NCBI GenBank assembly: GCA_964647545.1
Contig: CAZYHS010000028.1
Coordinates: 1-14,265 of the forward strand
Direction: 5' to 3'
Source: CAZYHS01 sp964647545
GTDB lineage: Bacteria; UBA10199; GCA-002796325; 1-14-0-20-49-13
DNA length: 14,265 nt
In this document: piece by piece, positions 7,008 through 13,993 of the stretch
Layout of the letters: each line of letters begins with the position of its first letter
Numbering within the stretch: the first letter of the stretch is position 1
The notes under the pieces: model-generated
Databases searched by the model: none
The model's input: only the letters and a program-made list of their open reading frames with translations
Told to the model about the DNA's origin: nothing
Made by a program: the position numbers and the translations under genes

Positions 7008-7681
7008 TTTTCCTCCCAGCGATAACCGACACCGCGCACGTTTTGGATGAATTTGCCGTAGCCGCCTAGCTTTTCGCGCAAGCGTGAAATGTGCGAATCT
7101 ACTGTTCGTGCGTAAATATCGCTTGAGTAGCCCCAAACCTTGTTAAGAATGACCTCGCGCGAACAGAGCCGCCCTCTATTCATAAGAAGAAATAAAAGCA
7201 GATCAAACTCCGTCGCCGTGAGATCCAAGCTTTTGCCCGCAAGATTTGCCGTCATGTTAGAAGGTGAGACCGACAATTCTTTGAACTCGATATCGCCATG
7301 AGTTTTTTTTGCGCCGGCTCGGTCGAGTATCTTGCGAACGCGAACCAGCAGCTCTTTGGGTGAAAAAGGCTTGGTGACATAATCTTCGGCACCAAGTTCA
7401 AGCCCCGAAACCTTGTCGGCCTCTTCCGACTTAGCACTCAATATTAAAAACTTTATATCGGCCGTGCGCGGATCGCCTCTAATCGTTTTTAAAACTTCAA
7501 GGCCGCTCATGTCGGGGAGCATGAGATCCAAAATCACAAGCTCGGGCTTTCTGCCTCTGGCAAGTTTAATTCCCTCCGACGCGTTTTCGGCGCAGATAAG
7601 ATCGAACTTCGCGCCGGACAGATGAAATTCGATCAACTGCCTGATGTGCGGATCGTCCTCTATTATCAAAATTAATGGCAT
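7004..7681 (-). CDS. phoB: Phosphate regulon response regulator PhoB (OmpR family)
   Basis: DNA-binding response regulator, 225 residues. The receiver domain (1-118) has the acidic pocket EDD at 8-10, phospho-acceptor Asp52 in VILDLMLPDMSG, Ser82 in ILSAK and Lys104 in VTKPFSPKELLVRV. The C-terminal winged helix has LTATEFDLLLFLL, SREVILNKVWGY, the recognition helix region RTVDSHISRLREKLG and the closing RGVGYRW. The start used is ATG 7681 (MPLILIIEDD); a TTG at 7708 would add nine non-conserved residues. It overlaps the end of the MFS gene by 10 bases and has only a weak SD (GGA), so it probably depends on translational coupling or on an internal promoter not visible here. It should bind the Pho box before pstS. 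Confidence 0.95.
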   Translation of the reverse strand: MPLILIIEDDPHIRQLIEFHLSGAKFDLICAENASEGIKLARGRKPELVILDLMLPDMSGLEVLKTIRGDPRTADIKFLILSAKSEEADKVSGLELGAEDYVTKPFSPKELLVRVRKILDRAGAKKTHGDIEFKELSVSPSNMTANLAGKSLDLTATEFDLLLFLLMNRGRLCSREVILNKVWGYSSDIYARTVDSHISRLREKLGGYGKFIQNVRGVGYRWEEK

Positions 7682-8892
7682 AATTTTGTCCGGTCGGCCC
7701 TTCGCCAAAGCGATAGCATAGTCAGCGAAATTATAAAAGTGGCTCCTCCACCCAACGCCACAGACACATGAGGCCCAAGTCTTGCGGCCAGTTCTCCGGT
7801 CAAAAGACTTCCGAGCGGCGCAAAGCCGAAGAATATCACGGTAAAAAGGCTCATCACTCTTCCCCGATACTGCGGCGGGGAGGCGGTTTGAACTATCGTG
7901 TTAGTTCCGGCGACCACAAGAAAAGTAGAATAGCCGACAACAACAAGAAGCAATAACGACACCGGCGCAACATGAGAGGCCGCAAGTAGCACAAGCGCAA
8001 GTCCGGCGAAGACCGCCGAAAACGTGATAACTTTTTCAAGTCCGTCTATCTGTTTGCGAAGAGCCAAAGTCACCGCCCCGCTTAAAGCTCCAAAACCGGC
8101 AAAGCTCATTGCCACGCCGAGCTCTTTGGCGCCCCCTTTGAACGTTTCATTGACAACCTGAGGCATGATAAAAACGTAGGGCATAGAGGCAAAACTTAAA
8201 ACCGCCATCAGCATCAGTGGGCGTCTGATCTCGGGCGACCTCCACGCAACATTTATAGCCTCTTTGATTGATTCACGCCAAGACGAGTTGCGGGAGATTT
8301 CCTGCGCAAAGAAATCTTCTTTTCTCATCATGAGAAGCGCGATTATGACGAAAAGATAACTGACGGCGTTTATCGCAAAACAGGCCCCCTCCCCCCAAGC
8401 AGCAACAATGAATCCTGCCGCAACAGGCCCCACAACTCGCGCGCCATGAACCGTTGACGAATTAATAGCGACCGCATTGCCGATATCTTCGCGCCCGACC
8501 ATGTCCATTAAAAAACTCTGCCTGCTTGGATAATCGAAGGCAAAAACAAGCCCCAGACAAAAAGTTAAAATAAAAACCATTACCGGCGTTATTGAATCGG
8601 TGATTGTCAAAATAGCGAGCACCGAAGCCTGCATCATCGCAACGACCTGCACCCCGATGACAAGCCTGTGCCTAAAAACCCTGTCTGCGATCACTCCGGC
8701 AAAAAGTCCGAAAATCAAAACCGGAATCTGCGAGGCAAACCCCATTGCCCCAAGCCACTTTGAAGAATGGGTCAGCCGCCAGATAAGCCAGCCGTTGGCG
8801 GTCGCCTGCATCCAAACGCCAAGCAGGGATAAGGTCTGTCCCGCGAAGAACAATCTGAAATTTCTGTGGGAAAGTGAGCGAACCAGTCTCAT
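7672..8892 (-). CDS. Major facilitator superfamily exporter (EntS / MFS_3-like)
   Basis: A 406-residue, 12-helix membrane transporter of the drug/siderophore exporter type. It opens with SLSHRNFRLFFAGQTLSLLG and WMQATANGWLIWRLT, then has the loop motif GVIADRVFRHRLVIG (motif A-like), FDYPSRQSFLMDMV and the second-half PPQYRGRVMSLFTVIFFG, a pattern I associate with EntS-like and related efflux proteins. The substrate cannot be told from the sequence. Its ATG shares one base with the stop of the upstream gene (TAATG) and has no clear SD; its end overlaps phoB by 10 bases. It therefore links the upstream envelope genes to phoBR in one transcript. A role in phosphate response is inference only. 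Confidence 0.9.
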   Translation of the reverse strand: MRLVRSLSHRNFRLFFAGQTLSLLGVWMQATANGWLIWRLTHSSKWLGAMGFASQIPVLIFGLFAGVIADRVFRHRLVIGVQVVAMMQASVLAILTITDSITPVMVFILTFCLGLVFAFDYPSRQSFLMDMVGREDIGNAVAINSSTVHGARVVGPVAAGFIVAAWGEGACFAINAVSYLFVIIALLMMRKEDFFAQEISRNSSWRESIKEAINVAWRSPEIRRPLMLMAVLSFASMPYVFIMPQVVNETFKGGAKELGVAMSFAGFGALSGAVTLALRKQIDGLEKVITFSAVFAGLALVLLAASHVAPVSLLLLVVVGYSTFLVVAGTNTIVQTASPPQYRGRVMSLFTVIFFGFAPLGSLLTGELAARLGPHVSVALGGGATFIISLTMLSLWRRADRTKLCH

Positions 8893-9692
8893 TATTTTTT
8901 GAACGGATCTTTGTAGAAGTTAGCCTCTTCTGCCGACTGTTCCTGAAGAACTTCGAGCTGGCTGGCTTTTACGACCGGCTTTACTTTTCTGTTAACGGCG
9001 TATTCAACTTCTACGCGGGTTCTCACACCGGGTTTTACAACGATATCTTTTTGAGTGTCGCCAAGGCCGGGATGCCACGCATGGATTACGTACTCCCCCG
9101 GCGGAATATTCTCGATCGCAAATGAACCGTTCCAGTTCGTAAGAATTTTTGAATAGATGTCGGGGACCGGCCTTATGTATCCAAGCATCCAAGCATAAAA
9201 TCCGTTCGATATCTTAATGTCACCTTCGGGATGAACTGTCAGCTCGATCGGAGGATCTCCGGCGTTCATCATAACCTGCCGTTTCTTTTTTCCGGGCTCT
9301 TCGATCAAAAGCCATTGCGTCGCTTGGTCTTGATTTCGAATGAAAACCTTGTCTCCGGGGCGCGCAACCACAAGGCGCGGCCTGAAATCGCAATTCCAGA
9401 TATTCATGTTAAGCTCCTGCTGCAGCTGCTCAGCCGGCTCAACCTGCGATTTTTTTGGCGTCAGCCAAAGGGTCACGTCAAGCACGCGCGTTCTCCAAAT
9501 TCGAACGACATCGGCGGACCAGTCACCGCCGCACGGCCCGTCGTCACCTACGACCGCGATAGCTTTCGCGCGGGGAGGCGTTCCTTCGACACGTACAACT
9601 CCGGTCACGTGCCCCATGCCGCGTTTTGCAATCGCCTGAACGGCCGGCAGAAAAAAAGCGAGAGCTATTGCAACGGATAAGATTCGTTTCAT
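8892..9692 (-). CDS. Secreted carboxypeptidase-regulatory-like / cupredoxin-related protein
   Basis: A 266-residue exported protein with a Sec signal (MKRILSVAIALAFFLPAVQA, likely cut near residue 20-22). The first part (about 28-155) resembles the cupredoxin-like module found in methylamine-utilisation-type secreted proteins: HVTGVVRVEG, VRIWRTRVLDVTLWLTPKK, CDFRPRLVVARPGDKVFIRNQD. The second part (about 180-232) is a carboxypeptidase-regulatory-like beta sandwich: NWNGSFAIENIPPGEYVIHAWHPGLGD. Relatives I recall carry a Cys-x-x-His-x-Trp-Met copper-like motif; here the segment reads ISNGFYAWML (161-170), with only the Trp-Met kept, so metal binding is doubtful. SD GGAGG precedes the ATG, and the start overlaps the acyltransferase stop (ATGA). 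Function unknown. Confidence 0.8.
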   Translation of the reverse strand: MKRILSVAIALAFFLPAVQAIAKRGMGHVTGVVRVEGTPPRAKAIAVVGDDGPCGGDWSADVVRIWRTRVLDVTLWLTPKKSQVEPAEQLQQELNMNIWNCDFRPRLVVARPGDKVFIRNQDQATQWLLIEEPGKKKRQVMMNAGDPPIELTVHPEGDIKISNGFYAWMLGYIRPVPDIYSKILTNWNGSFAIENIPPGEYVIHAWHPGLGDTQKDIVVKPGVRTRVEVEYAVNRKVKPVVKASQLEVLQEQSAEEANFYKDPFKK

Positions 9693-11314
9693 TGCGCCTC
9701 CATCATCAGGTCGATAACGCGCTGTTTAAAATGCAAGAAACTGGCTTCGGGAGCATCGGAAATCATCAGATAGACAAGCTCGCGCAAAAGAGCCGACCAA
9801 TGCTTTGGCTCGCACGCATAGACACAATCAAGAAGCGTGTAGATGAAATAATCGCGCACGCGCCACGCCTTGATGGCTATCGACACGTGTTCATAGTCGG
9901 ACGGCGGAACCAAGCTTCGGATGTCGCGGAAGAAACGCTGCTCAAGCATTGCATGAGTTTCAAGGGCCTCTTTGAAGCTTAAGTCGAGCTTTGCGTGCGT
10001 CTTCGCCACAAGCTCGCAATAAGATTCGCCGCCATGCTGCATTTGCTTTAGGTCTGCCCCCCTTATCGAAATCGGCTCGCACACTTTGGCGACGATATCG
10101 ACTTCGGTTTCGACCTTCACAGATTTGCTCGGCACGGCTTTTCCGGTGCCAAAAAGAGCTACTGGAATAATGTGCACCGCGCTCAGTTCGCGCATGCGCA
10201 GTTCGTAGGCGGCGTCCACGGCGATGTGGGCCGTCCCTTTTTTGAGATGTCCGCCATGTTTAATAAGACGATCCGGCTTGCCCGATGTGTAATAGCTGGC
10301 GTCGAGTCTGGAGCCGTCGGCGGCGTGATTTTTACGAGCGCGAGAGCCCTGCGGAAAAATCATAATATCGACATTGCTTCCGGCAAGCCGCTGGCTGGCC
10401 TCGAAAGATGCCTCGCGCGGATTGCCGAGTTTGCGCTTGCGATCGACAAAAATAGTGCCGGCGATCTTCATCGCCTGCCCCATGATGAAATAAAGAAACT
10501 TGTTATCTATGAAATGGTCGCGCGCGGCGATGAAACGCGGTTCGGTATGCGCTCTGTCGGTGGTCTTAACTGCGTAGGCCAGCAACGGAGCGACGGCGAA
10601 ATCGAGCAGGCTTTTATGGACGAAGGCAAATATACATTTCCCAAAAAGCGGGGCCGTTTTTTCGATGCCGTCGATCTTAAGAGAGAGCTTTCCAAGCTCA
10701 AGAGCGCGAAGCCCCCAAACGACCATCACAATGCGGGAAAAACTTAACGCAAATGCAGCCCCTTTCCATTTGTATGCGACCGTAACAAGAGACGAAAGAG
10801 AGAGCGTGTTAAACGCACCGGCCAGCACCGGAAAAAAAGATATCTTCGACGGCTTTCCCGACTTGAACGAAACGTCGGTCACGCAAAGGTTTGTCGCGCT
10901 TTTTTCGGGGACCTTCACCGGAAGCGGGCCAAAGCCCGCATAGTAAAATGAAAAGAATTCGCACGGCGAGGCCGTAGGATTTCTCATCGAAAACAACACC
11001 ATTCTGCGAAGATGAAAAGTCCGGCGAAGAGATGCAAAAACGCTAAGCATCACAAAAAAGAACACATAGACCGCGCCGGTGAAGATTCCGCAATAAAATA
11101 AATAGCAACCCAACGCGGCAAGGAACGGGGCCAGCAAATAATCGCGAAGCGGTCTGACAAACCATTCGTACCTTCCAAAAAAGGCAGATATTTTTCGGGG
11201 GAGTTCCTTTTTGAAAGGAGGAAAAAAGAAAAAGAAGAGCCTTAAGATGACCACGGCGTAAAGAGCCGCAATAACCGAGGCTATCAGGTCGATAGGGTTA
11301 TTAACAAAGTTCAT
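9689..11314 (-). CDS. PlsC-type glycerolipid acyltransferase with long membrane N-terminus
   Basis: A 541-residue membrane protein whose middle is an LPLAT acyltransferase domain: motif I HKSLLD (His233-Asp238), motif II GTIFVDRKRK (286-295), motif III FPQGSR (320-325) and motif IV IIPVALFG (382-389). The family transfers acyl chains to lysophospholipids or related glycerol lipids. Motif III usually reads FPEGTR; here Glu is Gln, confirmed on DNA, a change that occurs in some members. The domain is preceded by about 220 residues with hydrophobic segments at about 8-31, 60-95 and 160-205, and followed by about 110 residues rich in helix, so the protein is about twice the size of ordinary PlsC. 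It begins 1 base after the upstream stop and has no SD of its own. Substrate unknown. Confidence 0.85.
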   Translation of the reverse strand: MNFVNNPIDLIASVIAALYAVVILRLFFFFFPPFKKELPRKISAFFGRYEWFVRPLRDYLLAPFLAALGCYLFYCGIFTGAVYVFFFVMLSVFASLRRTFHLRRMVLFSMRNPTASPCEFFSFYYAGFGPLPVKVPEKSATNLCVTDVSFKSGKPSKISFFPVLAGAFNTLSLSSLVTVAYKWKGAAFALSFSRIVMVVWGLRALELGKLSLKIDGIEKTAPLFGKCIFAFVHKSLLDFAVAPLLAYAVKTTDRAHTEPRFIAARDHFIDNKFLYFIMGQAMKIAGTIFVDRKRKLGNPREASFEASQRLAGSNVDIMIFPQGSRARKNHAADGSRLDASYYTSGKPDRLIKHGGHLKKGTAHIAVDAAYELRMRELSAVHIIPVALFGTGKAVPSKSVKVETEVDIVAKVCEPISIRGADLKQMQHGGESYCELVAKTHAKLDLSFKEALETHAMLEQRFFRDIRSLVPPSDYEHVSIAIKAWRVRDYFIYTLLDCVYACEPKHWSALLRELVYLMISDAPEASFLHFKQRVIDLMMEAQ

Positions 11315-11315
11315 T

Positions 11316-12341
11316 TTATTGCAGGATCGAGAGGTGATATTTAAAGGTCACAGGCTCGGAATCTTGTCCCACCTTAAAACCTTCTTCACCCAGTTTTTGC
11401 GAAATTCGGGTCGCGACGCTAGAGGCGCTCCCCTCTTGAGTTTCATAAATCGTGCTGATAACGCCGTTGGTTTCGAAAGCGGCAACGACATCGATCGGGT
11501 AACGAACGAGCTTTCTGACCGACCCTTCAATTCGATGCAAAAGCGCCTGACATTTTTCCGAACCGTAATTCTCTTTAATCTCTTTATAATTGTTGATCGC
11601 GATATCGTATTTATAGGTTTGGTGCCCCTTGCCACGCACCTGATGAACCACTTCGGCGCAAGGGAGAACAAAGGTGAACGAAACTTTTCCCTTCGCCGGG
11701 ATATCGACCCAGATCTGTCCACCGGCCTTCTGTAATATTTCACGGCTCACCGCCAACCCTAGCCCTGTCGTGTGCTGGCCTTCGACCGGTTTAGCCGTGT
11801 AGAACTTTTCAAAAATGTGATAGCGGTCTTTTTCGGTGAAGTCGGGGCTTTCGTTAATGACGCTGACTTCGACACCCGCCCCCTGACGCAGCTTGACCTC
11901 TTTTATGTGCATTTCAATTTCGCTGCCGCGCGGAGCGAACCTAATGGCGTTTGAAATTAAGTTCGATAATACGACAAATATCTGGTCGGGGTTGGCAAAT
12001 GCTTTTGGAAGTTCGGCCGAGGCCATCACGCGATATCGCAGCTGCCTTTGCAAAAAGAGCTGATCGTGCGTTGAAGTCACCTGCTGAATCTGCTGTAAAA
12101 TATCGAAATGACACGCACCTCTATCGGAGGAGACGTCCAGACTTTCGGAAAGACCTTTAAATAAAGCGGCCGCACGTTCGACACTTACCACGACCGAATT
12201 ATAAACCTGCCTGTTTCGCAGATCGTGATGATTGTCGAAATGGCTTTTTAGAAGGTTAAGCCCCTCAAGAGCTAAACTGAGAGGGTGCTCGATCTCTTCG
12301 ACTATGCCTTTAATGTCGCGATTTTGGCTATCTGGCTTCAT
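11316..12341 (-). CDS. Degenerate histidine kinase fused to a degenerate GGDEF domain
   Basis: A 341-residue cytosolic protein. Residues 8-70 resemble a DHp helix pair, but EEIEHPLSLALEGL aligns with the usual HEIKNPL such that the phospho-accepting His is Glu15. A HATPase domain follows (about 80-227): the N-box LSNLISNAIRFA is good and the G2 loop TTGLGLAVSREIL (191-203) is intact, but the G1 box expected as DxGxG reads NESPD (163-167). Residues 240-341 fit a GGDEF fold: AINNYKEIKENYGS (248-261) matches the DIDNFKxINDxYGH helix with its metal-binding Asp lost, and DVVAAFETNGVISTIY has ETNGV where GGDEF should be. Neither half should be an active enzyme, so a scaffold or ligand-sensing role is likely. 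It heads the operon and has no strong SD. Confidence 0.75.
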   Translation of the reverse strand: MKPDSQNRDIKGIVEEIEHPLSLALEGLNLLKSHFDNHHDLRNRQVYNSVVVSVERAAALFKGLSESLDVSSDRGACHFDILQQIQQVTSTHDQLFLQRQLRYRVMASAELPKAFANPDQIFVVLSNLISNAIRFAPRGSEIEMHIKEVKLRQGAGVEVSVINESPDFTEKDRYHIFEKFYTAKPVEGQHTTGLGLAVSREILQKAGGQIWVDIPAKGKVSFTFVLPCAEVVHQVRGKGHQTYKYDIAINNYKEIKENYGSEKCQALLHRIEGSVRKLVRYPIDVVAAFETNGVISTIYETQEGSASSVATRISQKLGEEGFKVGQDSEPVTFKYHLSILQ

Positions 12342-12370
12342 TGTGCGGCGGTTACTATCACGAAAACAAA

Positions 12371-12406
12371 GCGGGCGGCAAGGTGAAAAACCCCTCTGCC
12401 GCCCGC
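12371..12406 (-). terminator. Intrinsic terminator after the DUF4177-like gene
   Basis: On the minus strand GCGGGCGGCA pairs perfectly with TGCCGCCCGC (10 bp, 16-base loop), followed by TTTGTTTTC. It lies about 20 bases past the stop of the gene at 12429-13031 and about 30 bases before the pseudo-kinase start, so the two genes are probably separate transcripts. That leaves very little room for the promoter of the long downstream run; a promoter overlapping the hairpin, or read-through, must be considered. Confidence 0.85.
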
Positions 12407-12428
12407 GTTAATCATTTTGCGCTATTTT

Positions 12429-13031
12429 TTACTGCTTTGGCGCTTCAACTGCCTTTTTTGCTTCCTCGGCCGCCTTTTTTGCCTCTTTTTCAGCCTTTTT
12501 CGCTGCCTTTTCCTGCTCTTTTGCAGCTTTCTTTGCGGCCTTTTCTTCTTCCAACTTGGCTTTCTTGGCAGCTTTTTCCGCTTCGGCCTGAGCTTTTGCT
12601 TCGGCTTTTTCTTTTTCAAGGACCTGCTGGTCGATGTTTTCCTGCGCTTTTGTTTCATCGACCACGTGCTGCGTGTAGCTCGACGATGCAACCGCCGGTC
12701 TCATGAAAATGTAAATATTTTCGAAGTGGTCAACAACCTTCCATCCTTGCGCACCGAGGTCGTTCCAGATCTTTTCGTATTTTTCGTTTTTAGGCGGCTT
12801 GAGTCTTTTGGCTGTATATTCGTAACCGAAAGCCCCATCTTTGGCGGCTGTGGCCTGTTTGATCATAGCCTCGAGACGGTGCATGTCCCCTTCGCTTATG
12901 CGAGTCTCCACGACCTTTGCCTGCTTGGCCGGAACTGCTTTCTTGACCGGCTCTTCTGCGAACGCTTTCGCGCCGAAAACCAACGACATGGCTACAAACG
13001 CTAACAACAATTTCGGAAGATACTTAGGCAT
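12429..13031 (-). CDS. Exported DUF4177-like protein with Lys/Ala/Glu-rich helical tail
   Basis: A 200-residue exported protein. The signal peptide (MPKYLPKLLLAFVAMSLVFG, cut probably after AKAFA at residue 25) is followed by a small globular part (about 45-112) whose end, YEYTAKRL ... IWNDLGAQGWKVVDHF ... IYIFMRP, has the pattern of DUF4177 proteins (tyrosine strand, then LNxLGxxGW, then a closing strand with Arg). Residues about 135-196 are almost only Lys, Ala and Glu, in repeats such as EKAAKKA, forming a long charged helix like the TolA or histone-like tails. SD AAGGGG lies about 5 bases before the ATG. It has its own promoter and terminator. The molecular role is unknown; the tail could bind anionic polymers or span the periplasm, which is inference. 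Confidence 0.75.
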   Translation of the reverse strand: MPKYLPKLLLAFVAMSLVFGAKAFAEEPVKKAVPAKQAKVVETRISEGDMHRLEAMIKQATAAKDGAFGYEYTAKRLKPPKNEKYEKIWNDLGAQGWKVVDHFENIYIFMRPAVASSSYTQHVVDETKAQENIDQQVLEKEKAEAKAQAEAEKAAKKAKLEEEKAAKKAAKEQEKAAKKAEKEAKKAAEEAKKAVEAPKQ

Positions 13032-13046
13032 AAGCCCCCCTTTTTT

Positions 13047-13073
13047 CTTTAAAAAGTTATTAATTTTTTAAAG
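13047..13073. repeat. AT-rich inverted repeat over the -10 region
   Basis: CTTTAAAAA (13047-13055) is the exact inverse of TTTTTAAAG (13065-13073), with a 9-base centre. It covers the predicted -10 and the 5' leader of the DUF4177-like gene and could be an operator or just an AT-rich leader hairpin. Confidence 0.5.
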
Positions 13074-13095
13074 CATAGCGAAATTCAGAAGTCAA
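13067..13095 (-). promoter_or_regulatory. Sigma-70-type promoter for the DUF4177-like gene
   Basis: Minus strand TTGACT (13095-13090), 17-base spacer, TTTAAA (13072-13067). It is located 36 bases before the ATG and just after the FKBP stop at 13103. Spacing is ideal; the -10 is a 4/6 match to TATAAT. Confidence 0.6.
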
Positions 13096-13102
13096 AAAAT
13101 TA

Positions 13103-13654
13103 TTATTGAACATCTACAATTTCGACGTCGAAATTGAGAGTTTTTCCGGCCAGCGGATGATTTAAATCGAGCATAATAAAATCGTTTCCGACCTCTGCCA
13201 CCACAGCCTGAAACTCCTGTCCATTAACTTTCCCCGAAACGACCTCTCCGGCCTTAAGGTCCTTTGTTTCGCCAAAAGCTGTCTTTGGGACCTTATGAAC
13301 CAAGGTCGGAATTTTTTCACCGTAGCCTTTTGCCGGCGCGACGGTCACCGATTTTTTATCGCCCTTTTTAAGACCTGAAAGTTCGTCTTCAAGGCCCGAT
13401 ATAATTTGTTTTCCGCCTTGAACGTAAACAAGCGGCTGACCGGCCTGCGACTGGTCGACAATTTTACCATCGACCGTAAGTTTATATCCGATACTTACTT
13501 TGCTGCCGTTTTTGATCTCCATTGTGTCTCCTTTATTTTCCACCTTGTTGTCTTGCGGAATTTCAGGGGCCTGTCCATTTCGGCAGCCGGCAAGCGCTAA
13601 AACGATCAAGAGCCAAGAAATCGTGCAAAAAGTTGCGAATCTAAAAATCTTCAT
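13103..13654 (-). CDS. FKBP-type (SlyD-like) peptidyl-prolyl isomerase, lipoprotein form with internal start
   Basis: A 183-residue protein from ATG 13654. The first 24 residues are a clear lipoprotein signal (MKIFRFATFCTISWLLIVLA then LAGC, Cys24). From residue 45 on it is a SlyD-like FKBP: VSIGYKLTVDGKIVDQS, LVYVQGGKQIISGLEDELSG, VAPAKGYGE, an inserted flap domain (HKVPKTAFGETKDLKAG...VAEVGNDFIML) and the closing DLNHPLAGKTLNFDVEIV. It catalyses proline isomerisation and acts as a folding chaperone. The outer start has only GGGG three bases upstream. The inner Met45 (13522) is preceded by AAAGGAG at ideal spacing and would give a 139-residue cytosolic SlyD-like protein. Both forms may be made. 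The His-rich metal tail of E. coli SlyD is absent. Confidence 0.9.
   Translation of the reverse strand: MKIFRFATFCTISWLLIVLALAGCRNGQAPEIPQDNKVENKGDTMEIKNGSKVSIGYKLTVDGKIVDQSQAGQPLVYVQGGKQIISGLEDELSGLKKGDKKSVTVAPAKGYGEKIPTLVHKVPKTAFGETKDLKAGEVVSGKVNGQEFQAVVAEVGNDFIMLDLNHPLAGKTLNFDVEIVDVQ
13522..13535 (-). promoter_or_regulatory. Strong internal ribosome binding site and start in the FKBP gene
   Basis: Minus strand AAAGGAGACACAATG: a near-perfect SD five bases before the in-frame ATG at 13522 (Met45). It is the best ribosome binding site of this gene and falls exactly at the boundary between the lipoprotein leader/linker and the FKBP fold. Confidence 0.65.
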
Positions 13655-13693
13655 AGGCCCCGCGTCGCACGTTTGGGCGAATAAGTCAATTAG

Positions 13694-13776
13694 TCGGTTA
13701 ATTCCGTTGGGTCGGTTATTTCGGTTAAGTCCGTTAACTGAACTAACGGACCTAACCGACACAACCGAATTAACCG
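13694..13776. repeat. Inverted 9-bp minisatellite
   Basis: Five head-to-tail 9-mers of the form TC(G/C)GTTANN run from 13694 to 13738 (TCGGTTAAT, TCCGTTGGG, TCGGTTATT, TCGGTTAAG, TCCGTTAAC). After a 5-base centre come about four units in inverse orientation to 13776 (TAACGGACC, TAACCGACA, CAACCGAAT, TAACCG). The two arms pair over about 30 bases with one unit unpaired, so a large hairpin or cruciform can form 40-120 bases upstream of the FKBP start. Confidence 0.85.
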
Positions 13777-13915
13777 TTTTTGGCTGACCAAGCGCAAGAA
13801 AGCCCTAAAGCGGCAAAAATTTTCGGGTGGTGCGTGGCGGGGTGCCCCCAAAATTAACATTTGCCATTTTTTCGCCCCCTTGCTAAGCACGGCCCGCATT
13901 TGCAGGCGGTCAAAC

Positions 13916-13944
13916 TTGAAAATTTTAATGCTCCCTTCGTCTAG
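13916..13944 (+). repeat. Partial duplicate of tRNA-Glu leader and 5' end
   Basis: TTGAAAATTTTAAT followed by GCTCCCTTCGTCTAG matches the leader and first 15 bases of the real tRNA at 14053-14080 with one insertion and one substitution in the leader and an exact match in the tRNA part. The rest of a tRNA does not follow, so it is a fragment, not a gene. Confidence 0.85.
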
Positions 13945-13993
13945 TCCCGACGTCGGCGTGGCTTTTTTGCCAAAAGCGAAAAATCACAGGCCG

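Noticed and set aside
12342..12370. Promoter for the pseudo-kinase operon
   Set aside because: TTGCCG with ATAGTA 17 bases on is a possible pair, but it overlaps the terminator stem and the -10 is poor; not strong enough to list.
12422..12691. Arg/Lys-rich open frame inside the DUF4177-like gene
   Set aside because: It is the frame shadow of the Lys/Ala/Glu repeats in the real gene; it has no start signal and no plausible fold.
13694..13776. CRISPR array
   Set aside because: Repeats are 9 bases with no spacers, and half are inverted; no cas gene is present.
13690..13899. Small frames with LTDLTE-type repeats
   Set aside because: The 9-bp DNA repeat creates three-codon periodic translations on both strands; no ribosome site or conserved start supports a protein.
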